Part shown: positions 1 through 12,300 of the stretch, piece after piece | Layout: every line of letters starts with the position of its first letter | How positions within the stretch are numbered: the first letter of the stretch is position 1 | Assembly: GCA_964016985.1 (NCBI GenBank) | Contig: OZ024826.1 | Coordinates: forward strand, 37,985,070 to 38,049,069 | From: Anodontia alba | Taxonomy: Eukaryota; Mollusca; Bivalvia; Lucinida; Lucinidae | Reading direction: 5' to 3' | Length of the DNA: 64,000 bases | The notes under the pieces: generated by a model | Databases searched by the model: none | The model's input: only the letters and a program-made list of their open reading frames with translations | Told to the model about the DNA's origin: nothing | Program-made: the position numbers and the translations under genes

Positions 1-134
1 CCCAGTTGTTCAAAGCGTCGTTAGCTTAGCTACTCACATTTTTTCAGCAAAAAATTTCAGCATATTTGCGTATCACTCGATGTAAATTTTAACGAATCGT
101 TAACTAACGACATCGTTAGCTTTGAACAACTGGG
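1..134. mobile_element. MITE family B copy 1
   Basis: Terminal inverted repeats CCCAGTTGTTCAAAGC and GCTTTGAACAACTGGG, with inner TAACGA repeats and one AGCTACTCACATTTTTT arm. It begins at base 1, so a few outer bases may lie outside the window. Confidence 0.85.
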
Positions 135-848
135 ACCAGATTTCTTTATCAATGGCCTTGTCGCTATTACTTTTTATCCGCTTGGAATATTTTAATAAAT
201 TTTGGCACACAGATACATATTGACAAAACCTAACCAATGAAATTGTCAACTGCAACTGGAATAATTAATGTATTCTCTTCAAGAAGATGAAATAGTGGTT
301 TTCAGGGCTCAAGATAAGGATGGAAAACAGTAAAGGCTCCCAGAGCTCTGGATACATGTAATAGATAAAAGGATACAGTTTGACAGGAAGCTACACCAGA
401 CTTCTTTGTAAATAGCCTTGTGGGGCGTGCCAGTCCGTCTGTAATCAGTTTGTGAAAATCGCTGTAACTTTTTAACCGCTTGAATTATTTGGTAATTTTG
501 GCACATGGATACATGTTAACAAGACCTGACCAATACGATTGTCAAATACAAATCGGTGTAATTAATGTGTACTACTCATGAAGAAAATACAAATGTAGTG
601 GTTTTCAGGGCTCTAGATAAGAGAGGAATAACATTAAAGGTTTTTTAGAACTACAAAATAGAGAGGCAAAACAATAATGTTTGATCGGCAGATACATCTT
701 GACATGCCATGAAAAATGAATTTCTAAATACCAGACTTCTTCATAAATGATCCTGTCGGGCATGCCCATTCTGTCGTAAAAATGTTAAAATCGATACAAC
801 TTGGATTGTTTTGATAATTTTGTCATGTAGATATACATTAATGCGACC

Positions 849-1119
849 CATTACGAAAACTCGCCTATTCAAATATCTAGAACATTTCATCTAAAAAAAG
901 ACTGAAAAATTTAAGATAAAAAACTCCGATATTTTTCATATTTCTGCTCAAAACATAGATTGTGGGTACTCGTTAGAACCGCCTCAACGAGGCGGTTCTA
1001 ACGAGTACCCACAATCTATGTTTTAAGCAGAAATTTGAACAATAATGTATACCCCTGTAAACCCCAGTTTTACTATATAAAAGTGGAGGTCAAAATTATA
1101 TAGGTATGTTTTCGTGATG
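849..1119 (+). mobile_element. MITE family A copy 1
   Basis: Reference description. Ends are CATTACGAAAACACGCC and its complement (here slightly diverged). One half contains TTTTCAGATAAAAA, the other AAACCCCAGTTTTACTATAT. The centre is a near-perfect ~60-bp palindrome, ACATAGATTGTGGGTACTCG-TTAGAACCGCCTC and its mirror. It has no coding capacity, and no clear target duplication is seen. Confidence 0.9.
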
Positions 1120-2011
1120 TGGGTATCATTAATGTGTACTACTAAATCAACATTACAGGTTTTCAGGGCTGCAGATAAGAGAGAAAATATTAAATGCTCT
1201 AAGGATTCTTAAAAAAAGAGTGATAAAATAATAACGTTTGGCATGGAGATGCATACTGGCAAAATCTAACCAATGGAAGTTTAAAATTCCAGATTTCTTC
1301 ATAAGTAATCTTGTAGGGCGTGTTCATCCTGCTGTAACAAGTTTGTTCATATCGCTATTACGTTTAAACCCCGTAGAATATGTTGATACGTTTTTCCATA
1401 CAGATACATACTAACAAGCCCAAACCAATAAAATTGTCCAATGCAACCAGGTATTATTAATGGGTACTACTCATAAAAAATAGCAGTTTCAGGGCTGCAT
1501 TGTTTTATATCTCTTATCCGGAGCCCTAAGATTTTAATGTTTTTCTCTCTTATCGGGAGCCCTAAAACTTCTATTGTTTTATGAACAGTACATATTGGTT
1601 ACAACCAGTTGCAATTGACAATTTTATCGGTTATCCAGGACTCTAGGAGTCTTTAATGTATTATGCATCTGTCTGTCAAAAATTATCAAACACAGCTACA
1701 TATTGACAAGACCTACCCAATGAAATTATCAATAATCACATTTCTTTATGAAAAGCCTCTCCGAGGCCTGTCGTTCATCAGTAATATGTGCTTTTATTTT
1801 GATAATATTTGGTAGGCAGATACATATTGGCATAATGTAACCAAAGAAATTGTAAAATGCCAGATTTTTTTTATAGATAGCGTCGCCGAGATGTATCCAT
1901 CTATAGACATATTTTCTTTCATTATTCATTATTTAGTTTGTGAAAATCGCTAACAATTTTAAACACTTGGAAAATTTTGATAATTTTTGACAGGCAGATA
2001 CATAATACATT

Positions 2012-2256
2012 CATTACGAGAACATGTCTATTCAAATAGACTGAAAATTTTATCACCAAAAAATGAAAGTTTTAAGATGAAACATTCTGATATTTGTCAT
2101 TTTTCTGCTAAAAAACATAGATTGTGGGTACCCACACTCTATGTTTTTGAGCAGTAATAAGAAAAATAATGTTACCCGTGTAAACCCCAGTTTTACTATA
2201 TAAAAGTGGGGTTTAAGGGGGGGGGGTCAAAATTATATAGGCATGTTTTTGTGATG
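2012..2256 (+). mobile_element. MITE family A copy 2
   Basis: The central palindrome is mostly lost: only GTGGGTACCCACAC remains. The right end has a G run (GGGGGGGGGG). Confidence 0.8.
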
Positions 2257-2570
2257 TAAAGGCTCCTTGAGTTTTGGATAAGAGATAGAACTATAAAGTC
2301 TGACATGCAGATACATATTAACAAGATCTAACCAATGACATTTCTATATACCAGATTTCTTTTCAAACAGCCTTGTCGTGCGTGTCTGTCCGTCTGTAAT
2401 CAGTTTGTTAAAATCGCTATAACGTTTTAGCGGCTCTGAATATTTTGATAATTTTTAGTATGCAGAAACATATTGACAAGACCTAACAAATAAAAGTGTC
2501 AGTTGCTAGATATATATCAATAGTTATAAATAGCCAAAAGAAAATATGACAATCGCCATAATGCTCAAAC

Positions 2571-2847
2571 CATCACGAAAACACGCCTATATAATTTTGA
2601 CCCCCTTAAACCCCACTTTTATATAGTAAAACTGGGGTTTACAGCGGTATACATTATTTTTCTTATTTCTGCTCAAAAACATAGATTGTGGGTACTCATT
2701 AGAACCGCCTCACCGAGGCGATTCTAACGAGTACCCACTTGCGATGTTTGAGCAGAAATGTGAAATATATCAGAATTTTTATCTAATTTTTTCCATTATT
2801 TGGTCGTAAAATTTTCAGTATATTTGAATAGGCTTGTTTTCGTAATG
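2571..2847 (-). mobile_element. MITE family A copy 3
   Basis: Reverse orientation, complete ends CATCACGAAAACACGCC and its partner. The palindrome is imperfect in its right arm (CACTTGCGATG). Confidence 0.88.
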
Positions 2848-2993
2848 TGTGAGAATACTTTGGTACATGTGCTATTTGACAAACTGATATAAACTGTAAA
2901 GACCTGACCAATAAAATTTTCAGACACCAGATTTCTGTATAAATAGCCTCGCCACGCACCAAAAATAAATGTGAAAATATGAAACTGAAAACA

Positions 2994-3120
2994 CTGTAAC
3001 TACTAACATTCAGTTACACCATGCTGTTAGGATTACATTTATGTAACTACTAACATTCAGTTACACCATGCTGTTAGGATTACATTTATGCAACTACTAA
3101 CATTCAGTTACACCATGCTG
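2994..3120. repeat. 47-bp tandem repeat, 2.7 units
   Basis: Unit contains AACTACTAACATTCAGTTAC and ACCATGCTGTTAGGATTACA; units are almost identical. Confidence 0.9.
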
Positions 3121-3260
3121 CTGCACTCCTTCACCTTTAATGACCTATCACTGATGAGAATTGGTATATTGGTAAATAATGTCAATGATTCTTTTGCGAA
3201 TCGTGCACCTTAGCGTTATGTGGCTTCTAATACTAGTTAGAACTTATAATATTTTCTTTC

Positions 3261-3540
3261 CATTACGAAAACACGCCTATTAAAATATATAAAAAAATTC
3301 ACCTCCAAGAACTGACAATTTTCAGATAATAAACTCTGAGATATTTTTCATATTTCTGCTCAAAACATAGATTGTGGGTACTCGTTAGAACCGCCTCGGT
3401 GAGGCGGTTCTAACGAGTACCCACAATCTATGTTTTTGAACAGAAATAAGAAAAATAATCTTTACCGCAGTAAACCCCAGATTTACTACATAAAAGTGGT
3501 GTTTAAGGGGGTCAAAATTATATAGGTGTGTTTTCGTGAT
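3261..3540 (+). mobile_element. MITE family A copy 4
   Basis: Complete, with a perfect centre; the last two bases of the right end are changed. It lies downstream of exon 3 of the secreted gene. Confidence 0.88.
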
Positions 3541-3617
3541 AGTAACAAGAAACTGTAATTTGTATTTTTTATAATATTTGTAATAACACTGAAGATTGCC
3601 AGTAGTGACCGAAAGAC

Positions 3618-3621
<4 letters not shown>

Positions 3622-3682
<61 letters not shown>

Positions 3683-3690
3683 TATGTGTG
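3622..3690. repeat. (TG)n microsatellite
   Basis: About 30 TG units, lying 7 bases past the exon 3 donor of the secreted gene. Confidence 0.97.
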
Positions 3691-3696
3691 TGTTAC

Positions 3697-3868
3697 CTTA
3701 TTTCTCGTAGAATCGTCCTTTTAACAGCTCGAAATTTCCACCAGGATTTATAATGCTGAGCTAATTGACTGTATCCTTCGGTTGTGCATGTGGCATTAGC
3801 AGTAAACCACGTCGCATTGTGCGTGTATATTCCATATTTGATTTTTTCGCCATAGGATACAGACCGAC
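3697..3868 (-). CDS. Secreted gene exon 3 (NAT..C motif)
   Basis: The acceptor is TTCCTGTGTATCTTACAG, pyrimidine-rich; the donor is AATAAG|GTAACA, followed directly by a (CA)n microsatellite. It encodes 57 residues, (G)RSVSYGEKIKYGIY through KSWWKFRAVKRTILREI, and matches exon 2 in phase 1. It leaves in phase 2. Confidence 0.6.
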
Positions 3869-6800
3869 CTGTAAGATACACAGGAATACACTGAGAGCAC
3901 GGAAGACCACAAAGACTGCGAAAATTGAACACTGTCGTTATTGAACTCGAATCTTTTATTTATAATTTGCGCCTCAACTTAGGAAAACATATCTTCGGAC
4001 ATGTGCACCAGCGAAGATCCAGGTCAGAGACTGCGCTACTCTGATCACAATGTGCACTGGGTGCATTTTGGATACTTTGATTTGGGTTTTACGGTCCTTT
4101 CAAGAATAATTCACTTATATCAAGCCGATCATTCATCAAAGGTGGGCGAAAACCGGAGAACCCGGGGAAAAACCATCTGGCCATCCGTAAGCAAAACTTG
4201 GCTTTCCCACATGTGACCCGAGCGAGGCTCGAACCACAGCGGTGAGAAACCTAATGGATTAAGAGTCAACTCTCCTATCCACTCCTAGGCGACGGGGGCC
4301 CGCCCCTTTTGGATACCCAAGGATGATTAGTTACTGCATTAACCATTGAAGCGCCATTCTTAGTTCTAGAGCAGCGACTAAACGTTTTGTTTTGACTCAG
4401 CTGCCTATAAGTCTTTCGAATTACCTGGAAAGACGTCGATTCATCAAAAGACGCCTAGATAATGTTGACCCCCTTAAACTCCACTTTTATATAGTAAAAC
4501 TGGGGTTTTCAAGGGTAAACATTAATTTTCTTATTTTGATAAAAATACAGATTGTGGATACTCGTTAGACCCACCATCTATGTTTTCAGCAGAAATATGA
4601 GAAATATCAGAGTTTTCATCTGAAAAAATTCCTTATTTGGTTGTAAAAATTTTCGGAGTGGCTATTGCCAGACGCCTATCAATAGCAAACACTCGGCGAA
4701 TTTGGTTTTGCTTTTGCCAGACGTCTGTCAATAGCAAAATCTCTGCGAATTTGCTATTGAGACGTCTGTCAATAGCAAAACTTCGGCTAATTAGCTATTG
4801 ACAGACGTCTTTTCTGAATTATCCTGTACAAAGTCAAATAGAGCGTTATGACTGAGAATTATTTGCAATCGCTTTTGCTGTCTCAATTTGTTTTGGCATG
4901 AACCCATCAAAAGTAAATTTTGATCAAGAGAAAATACGAAAATACCTCGAAAATAAAAACAAAAACAAACAAAAAAAAAAAAAAACATGCAATTTCCCTT
5001 TCAACATTAATTCAAATTGAAAAAAAAAAAAAAAAAATAAATAAATAAATAAATCAAAATAAATAAATAAATAAAAGCACCGCAAGCATAATACGCCGCC
5101 ATAGCAATTATTTGTTTATGTATTAAAGTTATCGTTGCGAAAATGTCTGGAAAGAAAATGAGGGAGGAACAGATAACAATCCTAAACCAGATCTTGATAA
5201 TCTCAATGCATATAAGGCCTTATTATTTACTCAAGTTATCATCCAGAAATGAAAATATGGATATGTCTCGGGCAGATAACTAAATTTGACGAAATTTGCC
5301 CATTAGCAATTCCTGGCCAGATCGCCTTACTGTCAATACATATAGCACGTTTGGTTAAAATCCCTTGTTATTTACTAAAGTTATCGTCCGGAAATGAAAA
5401 TATGGGCATGTCTCGGGCAGATAACTCCGTAAAAAAATAACGAAATTTGCCCATTAGCAATCCCAAACCAGATCTCCTTAATGTCAATGCGTATAGCAAG
5501 TTTGGTGAAAATCCCTCGTTAGTTACTCAAGTTATCATCCGGAAATGAAAATATGGGCGTGTCTCGGACAGATAACTCCGTAAAAATTTGACTAAATTTG
5601 CCCATTAGCAATCCCAAACCAGATCTCCTTAATGTCAACGCATAGAGCAAGTTTGGTTTAAATCCCTTGTTATTTACTCATTGTCCGGAAACGAAAATAT
5701 GGGCGTGTCTCGGACAGATAACTCCGTAAAAATTTGACGAAATTTGCCCATTAGCAATCCCAAACCAGATCTCCACAATATCAATGCACATACCAAGTTT
5801 GGTGAAAAAACATTGATGTTTACTCCAGTGATCATCTGGAAACGAAAAACGGACGGACAGACGGACGTACGACGGACGGACACACGGACGACGAAACCAT
5901 AATACCCCGCATCTATTGTGTGGCTGGGTATAAAAACAAACAACTAAGACGAAGGAATACGTATACTGTAAGTGCCACGGCCAGTGTGATAGCGAAATAG
6001 TACAATGTGTCGATATATCGACCAACAGATAGTGAAACAAATAGAAGAGAACAAGATCTTTGTCTTTAAATGCTGTTAGTTATATAATGTTTGAAAGACA
6101 TTGGGGAAGTAACTCGTCGTGGAGTCTCTAGAGAATTCTTTTCATCGCTCTAGATATCCATTCATTGAGAATTTAATCAAGAAAAGGGAATGTTGTTTTT
6201 ACTAATTACAACCGCCTCCTTGAGGCGATTCTGATGAGTACGCATAACATTCCTTCATTTTATAGAAGATCGGAAAATATCTTTCATTCATTCTCAGTGT
6301 GCCTCATGGTCTGGCGCTATGATTAACCGCAGTAATTCGAACTACCTCTACATGATTCTCAAACAAATTAATATGGTTCCAAAGGTATTCAAGTTATTGA
6401 AGTTCGACTGTACATGTTTGTGATTCTTAGTTATTTAGCCTCATGGTATGCTATGTAAGTTAAACGAGTAAATCTTGCCCAGATCTTATTTTTCGTTGAC
6501 ACTTATAGAAACTGAACACATGCGACCATGTTTAAAAGCTTGTTCGATGAAGACCAACTCAAACCCCACTTTTAGATAGTAAACCTTAGGTTTTCAGGGA
6601 TATTCTTTAGTTTTCTTATTTCTAACCTTGAACATATATTGTGGATACTCGTTAGAACCGCCCTGATGAAAAGGCTAACGAGTACCCACAATCTATGTTT
6701 TGAAGAAAACTAAGAAAAATATCACATTTTTGTCTGAAAGTTTACATTTTTATAGCCATAAAATGCCATTATTTTGCCTAGGCGCGTCATGTCTATGATA

Positions 6801-9343
6801 TACAGTATCAAAACTTTATCCCCAATCAACGACCATCCACACACATCAGAAGTCCGTAAGAATCGTGCAGCAGCAAATTAAATCCGGTTTCAATATTTCA
6901 AAACGTCTGGCAGCAACAAATTCAACGAGTTCTTGCTATTGAAAGACGTCTGGCAATAGCAAATTCGCCGAGTTTTTGCTATTGACAGACGTCTGGCAAT
7001 GGCGTCTTCCAATTTTTTAAATATATTTGAATAGGCGTGTTTTCGTAATGGCTTGGCGTCTTGTTCGAAATGTAAACAAGTGTAGTCTGATTGAACGTAT
7101 TTTATTAGAAACCTTCTGTCTTTTCTGTTTTTGTGCTTTCTTCTCAAGAATTTATGCTTAAACAAAATTTTCATCCAAACACTGGTCTGACCGATGCAAT
7201 TTCGTTACGAAAATGATGTTTTGAAATTTTTGGAATTTTTATGTAAGAAAATATTTTAACTGTTTGACCTTGAATTTTAGTTATTGATGTTTCACAAGAA
7301 GGCTGAAAATTTCAGAAATTTTGAACACGTGGAACTTGTACCTGCCTCCAATCTACCTGCATGTAACCTATAGATCTTTGTATAATTAGCTACCCGTTCT
7401 ATTCTTGGAAATGCATTTTGTTTAAACCGCAGAATAGCATGAACCATTTTGTGCATAGATACATATAACAGTTTCTACTAAAGAGTTTGCATTGAATAAC
7501 GACAATTGTTTGAAAATGTACGTTTTCAGAAAAAAACTTCTATGCAAAAAAGCGACTTTCTGAAAGATGTCAAAAGCAGAGTAGCGGACGAATAATATAA
7601 AATGTCAGATCTTATTTCTTCAACACGCACGTACGCTCGCAGGCCACCACGCCAAATAAGAACCGCTGTACAGCATTTCCTACAAGGTTGCATGAGCGCC
7701 GAGCGCAGTCTGATCAGAGTCTTTGCATGACACTCTGTGGGTAGCCAAGGCTCCACAGCGTCTTCATGCGGACAGCGAAGACTCTGATCAGCCTGCGCGC
7801 ATGCGCGCAGGCAGATCTGAGTCTTCACTGGTCACATATGCAGTCATAGGAAGTGCTGTGCCCCGGCTCATATTGTTCAGAACACATTTGTATCTGTTTC
7901 GTGTGGTGCTCTAGCCTTAGGGTAATATTCATACAAGGCGGCGGAAGCGTCAAATGAAAAATTTGCGACTGTGTGCTTCCAGCCGGTGCTGTTCTCATCT
8001 CAGAGTATGGTTTCCTTACTTAAAAGGTACTAATATACTAGCTGGGGAGGGAACTCTGTCAAAGTTATCCCACCTCTCTTCTGAAAGGGATCTATTTTAA
8101 AGGAAGGAATTTGCTCCTCGTTGGAGCAGATTCTTTTTTTGTAAAGTAGACTCCTTTTCAGAAGAATCATAATGCGCAGGAAAGTAACCACGAAATAATG
8201 CGAAATTTTGACCCCCTCAAACCACACTTTTCCGTAGTAAAACTGAGGTTTACAAGGGTATACATTATTTTTCATATTTCTGCTCAAAACATAGATTGTT
8301 GGTACAGCGAGGCGGTTCTAACGAGTACCCACAATCTATGTTTTGAGCAGAAATATGAAAAATATCAGCAGATGTTTATCTGAAAAGTTTTAGTTTTTGG
8401 GGGTGAAATTTTCTATATATTTGAATAGGCATGTTTTTGTAATGAACAGGAAGCCACAAATGTTGTCTCAGTTGTAAAATCTGCCAAGTATATAAAACCT
8501 CATATCAATATGCATGCATGTAGATACTCTTCAAAGAGAGACCACTAGACTGAACGTATTTGTTTATCTTTTCAGATTCATACCACTCCGGTCAAAGACA
8601 ATTGCTGCCCAAGTAGACTGGTACTCAAACAATTGTAACTCAATCTATTGCTATAGTCCTATGTCAGCTGATCAACACAGTGCGTTTCTAGTCCTATGTC
8701 AGCTGATCACCACAGTGAGTTTCTATCCTATGTCAGCTGATCACCACAGTGCGGAAACGCACTGTGGTGATCAGCTGACATAGGACTACACAATGGTGAT
8801 CGGGGACAAATGACATTTAATAACTTGGAGAGAATATTGGTTTTCTTTGTTGTATGATCCTTATATTTTAACTTGTTTATTCGCAAACTGCTATTATCTC
8901 AAACCGCAATTCTTGTCTTTTCTGGAATTATAGGCAGCCAAACTGCGCCTTTAATTCTTATACATTTTGTGCTTCACAAAAATGTCCGGTCCGAGTAGGA
9001 TATATCATCGACTGTCCTTGGTTTGTAATCTTAGGTCACCCCTTGTGCGACCTTGGCAACGCTACGTCATGGCTCCAGATAAGGCGCCTTTTTCAATCAA
9101 AAATACTAAAAGTTTTCTTTTCTTTCTTCACGAAAACACATGATGTTGTTACTCATAAGAAGTGTCTAGAAGTCATCTAAATACCAAACAGTTAAATAAA
9201 ATTCCTCAATGTCTTTAAAAGTGAGCCACAAATAGTTTTTTTAAAGGGTGGGGTGGGGGGCCAACATTGATAAAGATATCTGATATAAAAAAAAAAAAAA
9301 AAAAAACACACACAAACAAACCGTTTATTTCAAAGCAAATTTG

Positions 9344-9378
<35 letters not shown>

Positions 9379-12300
9379 ATAATGGTAATAATAATAATAA
9401 TAATAGGAAATATATAATGTATCCGGGGTTGAAGATATCGAAATTGCCTTTTTCGGCGCTGCCATTTTGAATATTAATGTGAAGTTATGACCATAAAGCC
9501 ATAATTAAATAAAGAGAACCTCAACGAATAATAAATGCAACACTAAAGAGCACTGTTATACTGTTTGAAAGAAGATTTTTAACAATCTCGTTAACCCATT
9601 GTAGTCTGGAGACCCCTAAAAGGGTAATTGACAAACAGTGATATCCAGATCAGACGCTGCAGAATCTCTTTGCAAATAGTTTAACCATTTTTCTCTAGGA
9701 CTATCTAAATCGCATAGACTGACATACCTAAAATTGAAATTAGAATCTTTCAATATATAGTGTGGGTGAATTAATTCAGTCTACAATGGGTTAAATATCG
9801 AAATGGCGGCGCCTTTAAGAACAATTCTGAAATCTTTAAACATTTTATCTTTTTAATTTTTGTCTGATTATGATAATATATATATTAAGTGTTCCATATT
9901 CCTCAAGAATAGACATTTTATTACCCAAGAAAGGTTTGGTAAATTGATATGCGGTATTAATACAAACATTCCATTTTTGATCTAGTTCTAAAACGAGAGA
10001 CTAAACTGAAATTTTACAGTCTGTCATTGACAAATGCCACATTTTATCATCGTATTTATACTATATATCAATTAATTAAATCTTTCTGGGATAAAAATGT
10101 CTTTTTTTTTGAGGAATATGGAGTCTTTAAAATGCATGTTTATTAATATCTTTGATCTCAGATTCATTACCAACATTGTCTTTCTCTTTAAACCAGTTTA
10201 GTCTGGAGCCGCCCCCCCCCCCCCCAACCCCCCAAAAAAAAGGGCGAATGACCAACAGTGTAGACCCAGCGGCGTCTGATCCGTGTCTCCAATGTTTGCA
10301 AATCACTTAGCCAATTTTCTCCAGAAATATCTAAATCACATAGCCTCCCATGTTTGAAATTGGCATTGTACTATTCCAATACATACATGTACTGTGGGGG
10401 AGTTTATTCAGTCTAAATTGAGTTAAAACTTTCTCATCAGAGTGATCTCGCTTGGAATTGTACAGCTCACAAAGTAAATAAAGCCACCTAATAACCAAAC
10501 AAACAAAATAACATGTGCGCCCAGCGAAGATTCAGATCAGCCTGGGCATCAGCCCAGTCTGATCAGAGTCGTCGCTGTGCGCTAAATGGGTAGCTGAGGA
10601 CCCAAGCTTTCTTCATGCGGACAGCAAAAACTCTGATCAAACTAGGCGGATGTCCAAGCTGATCTTAGTCTTCGCTGGGAGCACTTGCCATTTGGTTGTT
10701 TTTTTCTTTTTCCGCATGTAGAAAGCTAGGGTCCTTAGCTATACACTGAGCGCAGAGCAAAGACTGATCAGACTGGGCGTATGTTGGTTTTGTAATGAGG
10801 TGGCACATTAGTTCTGAATTTACTACTCTGTACATTACCTATTGTATAGTAGACTGGCGTACTCGTATTCGTAATTCCAAAAGATAGTTTGAATTTTTCG
10901 ATGTAGCTTAGAGTTGAAGCTGGTAGCTGAGTGCTAGCTGTCGGTAGTAGAGTCTCTGTTGTAACACTAATTGAGTCTGTGGAAGTTGTACAGCAAACAT
11001 ATCCGTCCTCTTAAACGTAAAAAAAAATAAGCTGCGTGAAGTTGGGTAAACATTCGGCACTGGACATTCGAATGTCGAGCCATTAGACATTCGACATTCG
11101 GTTGTCTAGCTGCACGACATTCGACATTCGAATGCCTAGCTGCTAGACATTGGACTTTCGACATTCGAATGTCTAGCCGCACGACATTGGACATTCGACA
11201 TTCGAATGTACAGCTGGTAGACAGTGCACATTCGACACTCGAATGTCTAGCAAAGAGTCATTCGAATGTCTAGCAGCACGTCATTCGACATTCGAATATC
11301 TAGCTGCTAGACATTGGACATTCAACATTTGAATGTCTAGCCATTAGACATTCGACATTCGTTATTCGAGTGTCTAGCCGCACAACATTCAATATTCGAT
11401 ATTCAACATTCGAATGTTTAGCTGCTAGACATTGGACATTCGAATGTCTAGCCACACGACATTGGACATTGGACATTCGAATGTCTAGCCATTAGCCATT
11501 CGACAATCAAGTGTCTAGGCATTAGAAATTCGACATACGAATATCTACCCATTAGACATTCTGCATTCGAATGTCTAGCCGCACGACATTTGACATTCGA
11601 ATGTCTAGCTGCCAGACATTGGACATTCGAAATTCGAATGTCTAGCCATTAGAAATTCGACATTCGAATGTCTAGCTGATAGACATTGGACTTTCGATAT
11701 TTGAATGTCTAGTCGCACGACTTTGGACATTCGACATTCGAATGTCTAGCCATTAGACATTCAATATTGGACATTCGAATATCTAGCAATAAGACATTCG
11801 ACATTCGATTGTTTAGCTGCAGGACATTCGACTTTCGACATTCGAATGTCTAGCCGCACGACATTGGAAATTAGAATGTCTAGTCAATAGACATTCGACA
11901 TTCTAATGTCCAGCTGCTAGATATTGGATATTCAATATTCTAATGTTTAACAATAGACACTCTACATTCGAATATCTACCCATTAGACATTCGACATTCG
12001 AATGTCTAGCTGCTAGACATCGGACATTCGACATTCTAACGAATGTCTGGCCATTTGATTATTGGACATCCGAACGTCTAGCCTTAGACATTGGACATTC
12101 GAATGTCTAGCCATTTGAAATTGGACATTCGAATGTCTAGCCATTAGACATTCGACCTTCGAATGTCTAGCCGCACGACATTCGACATTCGAATGTCTAG
12201 GTGCTAGACATTGGACATTCGAAATTCAAATGTCTAGCCATTAGACATTGGACATTCGACATTCGACGTTCGAATGTCTGGTTGCACGACAGTCGACATT

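Larger units (their letters stand above)
135..2990. repeat. Diverged ~300-bp-unit array with MITE insertions
   Basis: Recurring segments ACCAGATTTCTTCATAAATA, GTCCGTCTGTAATCAGTTTG, AAAATCGCTATAAC, GATACATATTGACAAGACCT and TTTTCAGGGCTC recur about seven times, in the same order. Starts lie near 135, 395, 727, 1288, 1734, 2350 and 2927. Copies are 70-90% alike by eye. MITE A copies 1-3 are inserted. Confidence 0.7.

Noticed and set aside
4219..4295. Functional tRNA-Lys gene
   Set aside because: A and B boxes and anticodon loop are recognisable, but stems mispair and it is joined to a SINE body and tail.
5674..6040. 89- and 120-codon minus-strand frames
   Set aside because: They read through the 149-bp tandem repeat and its ACGGACGG tail; no splice or start support.
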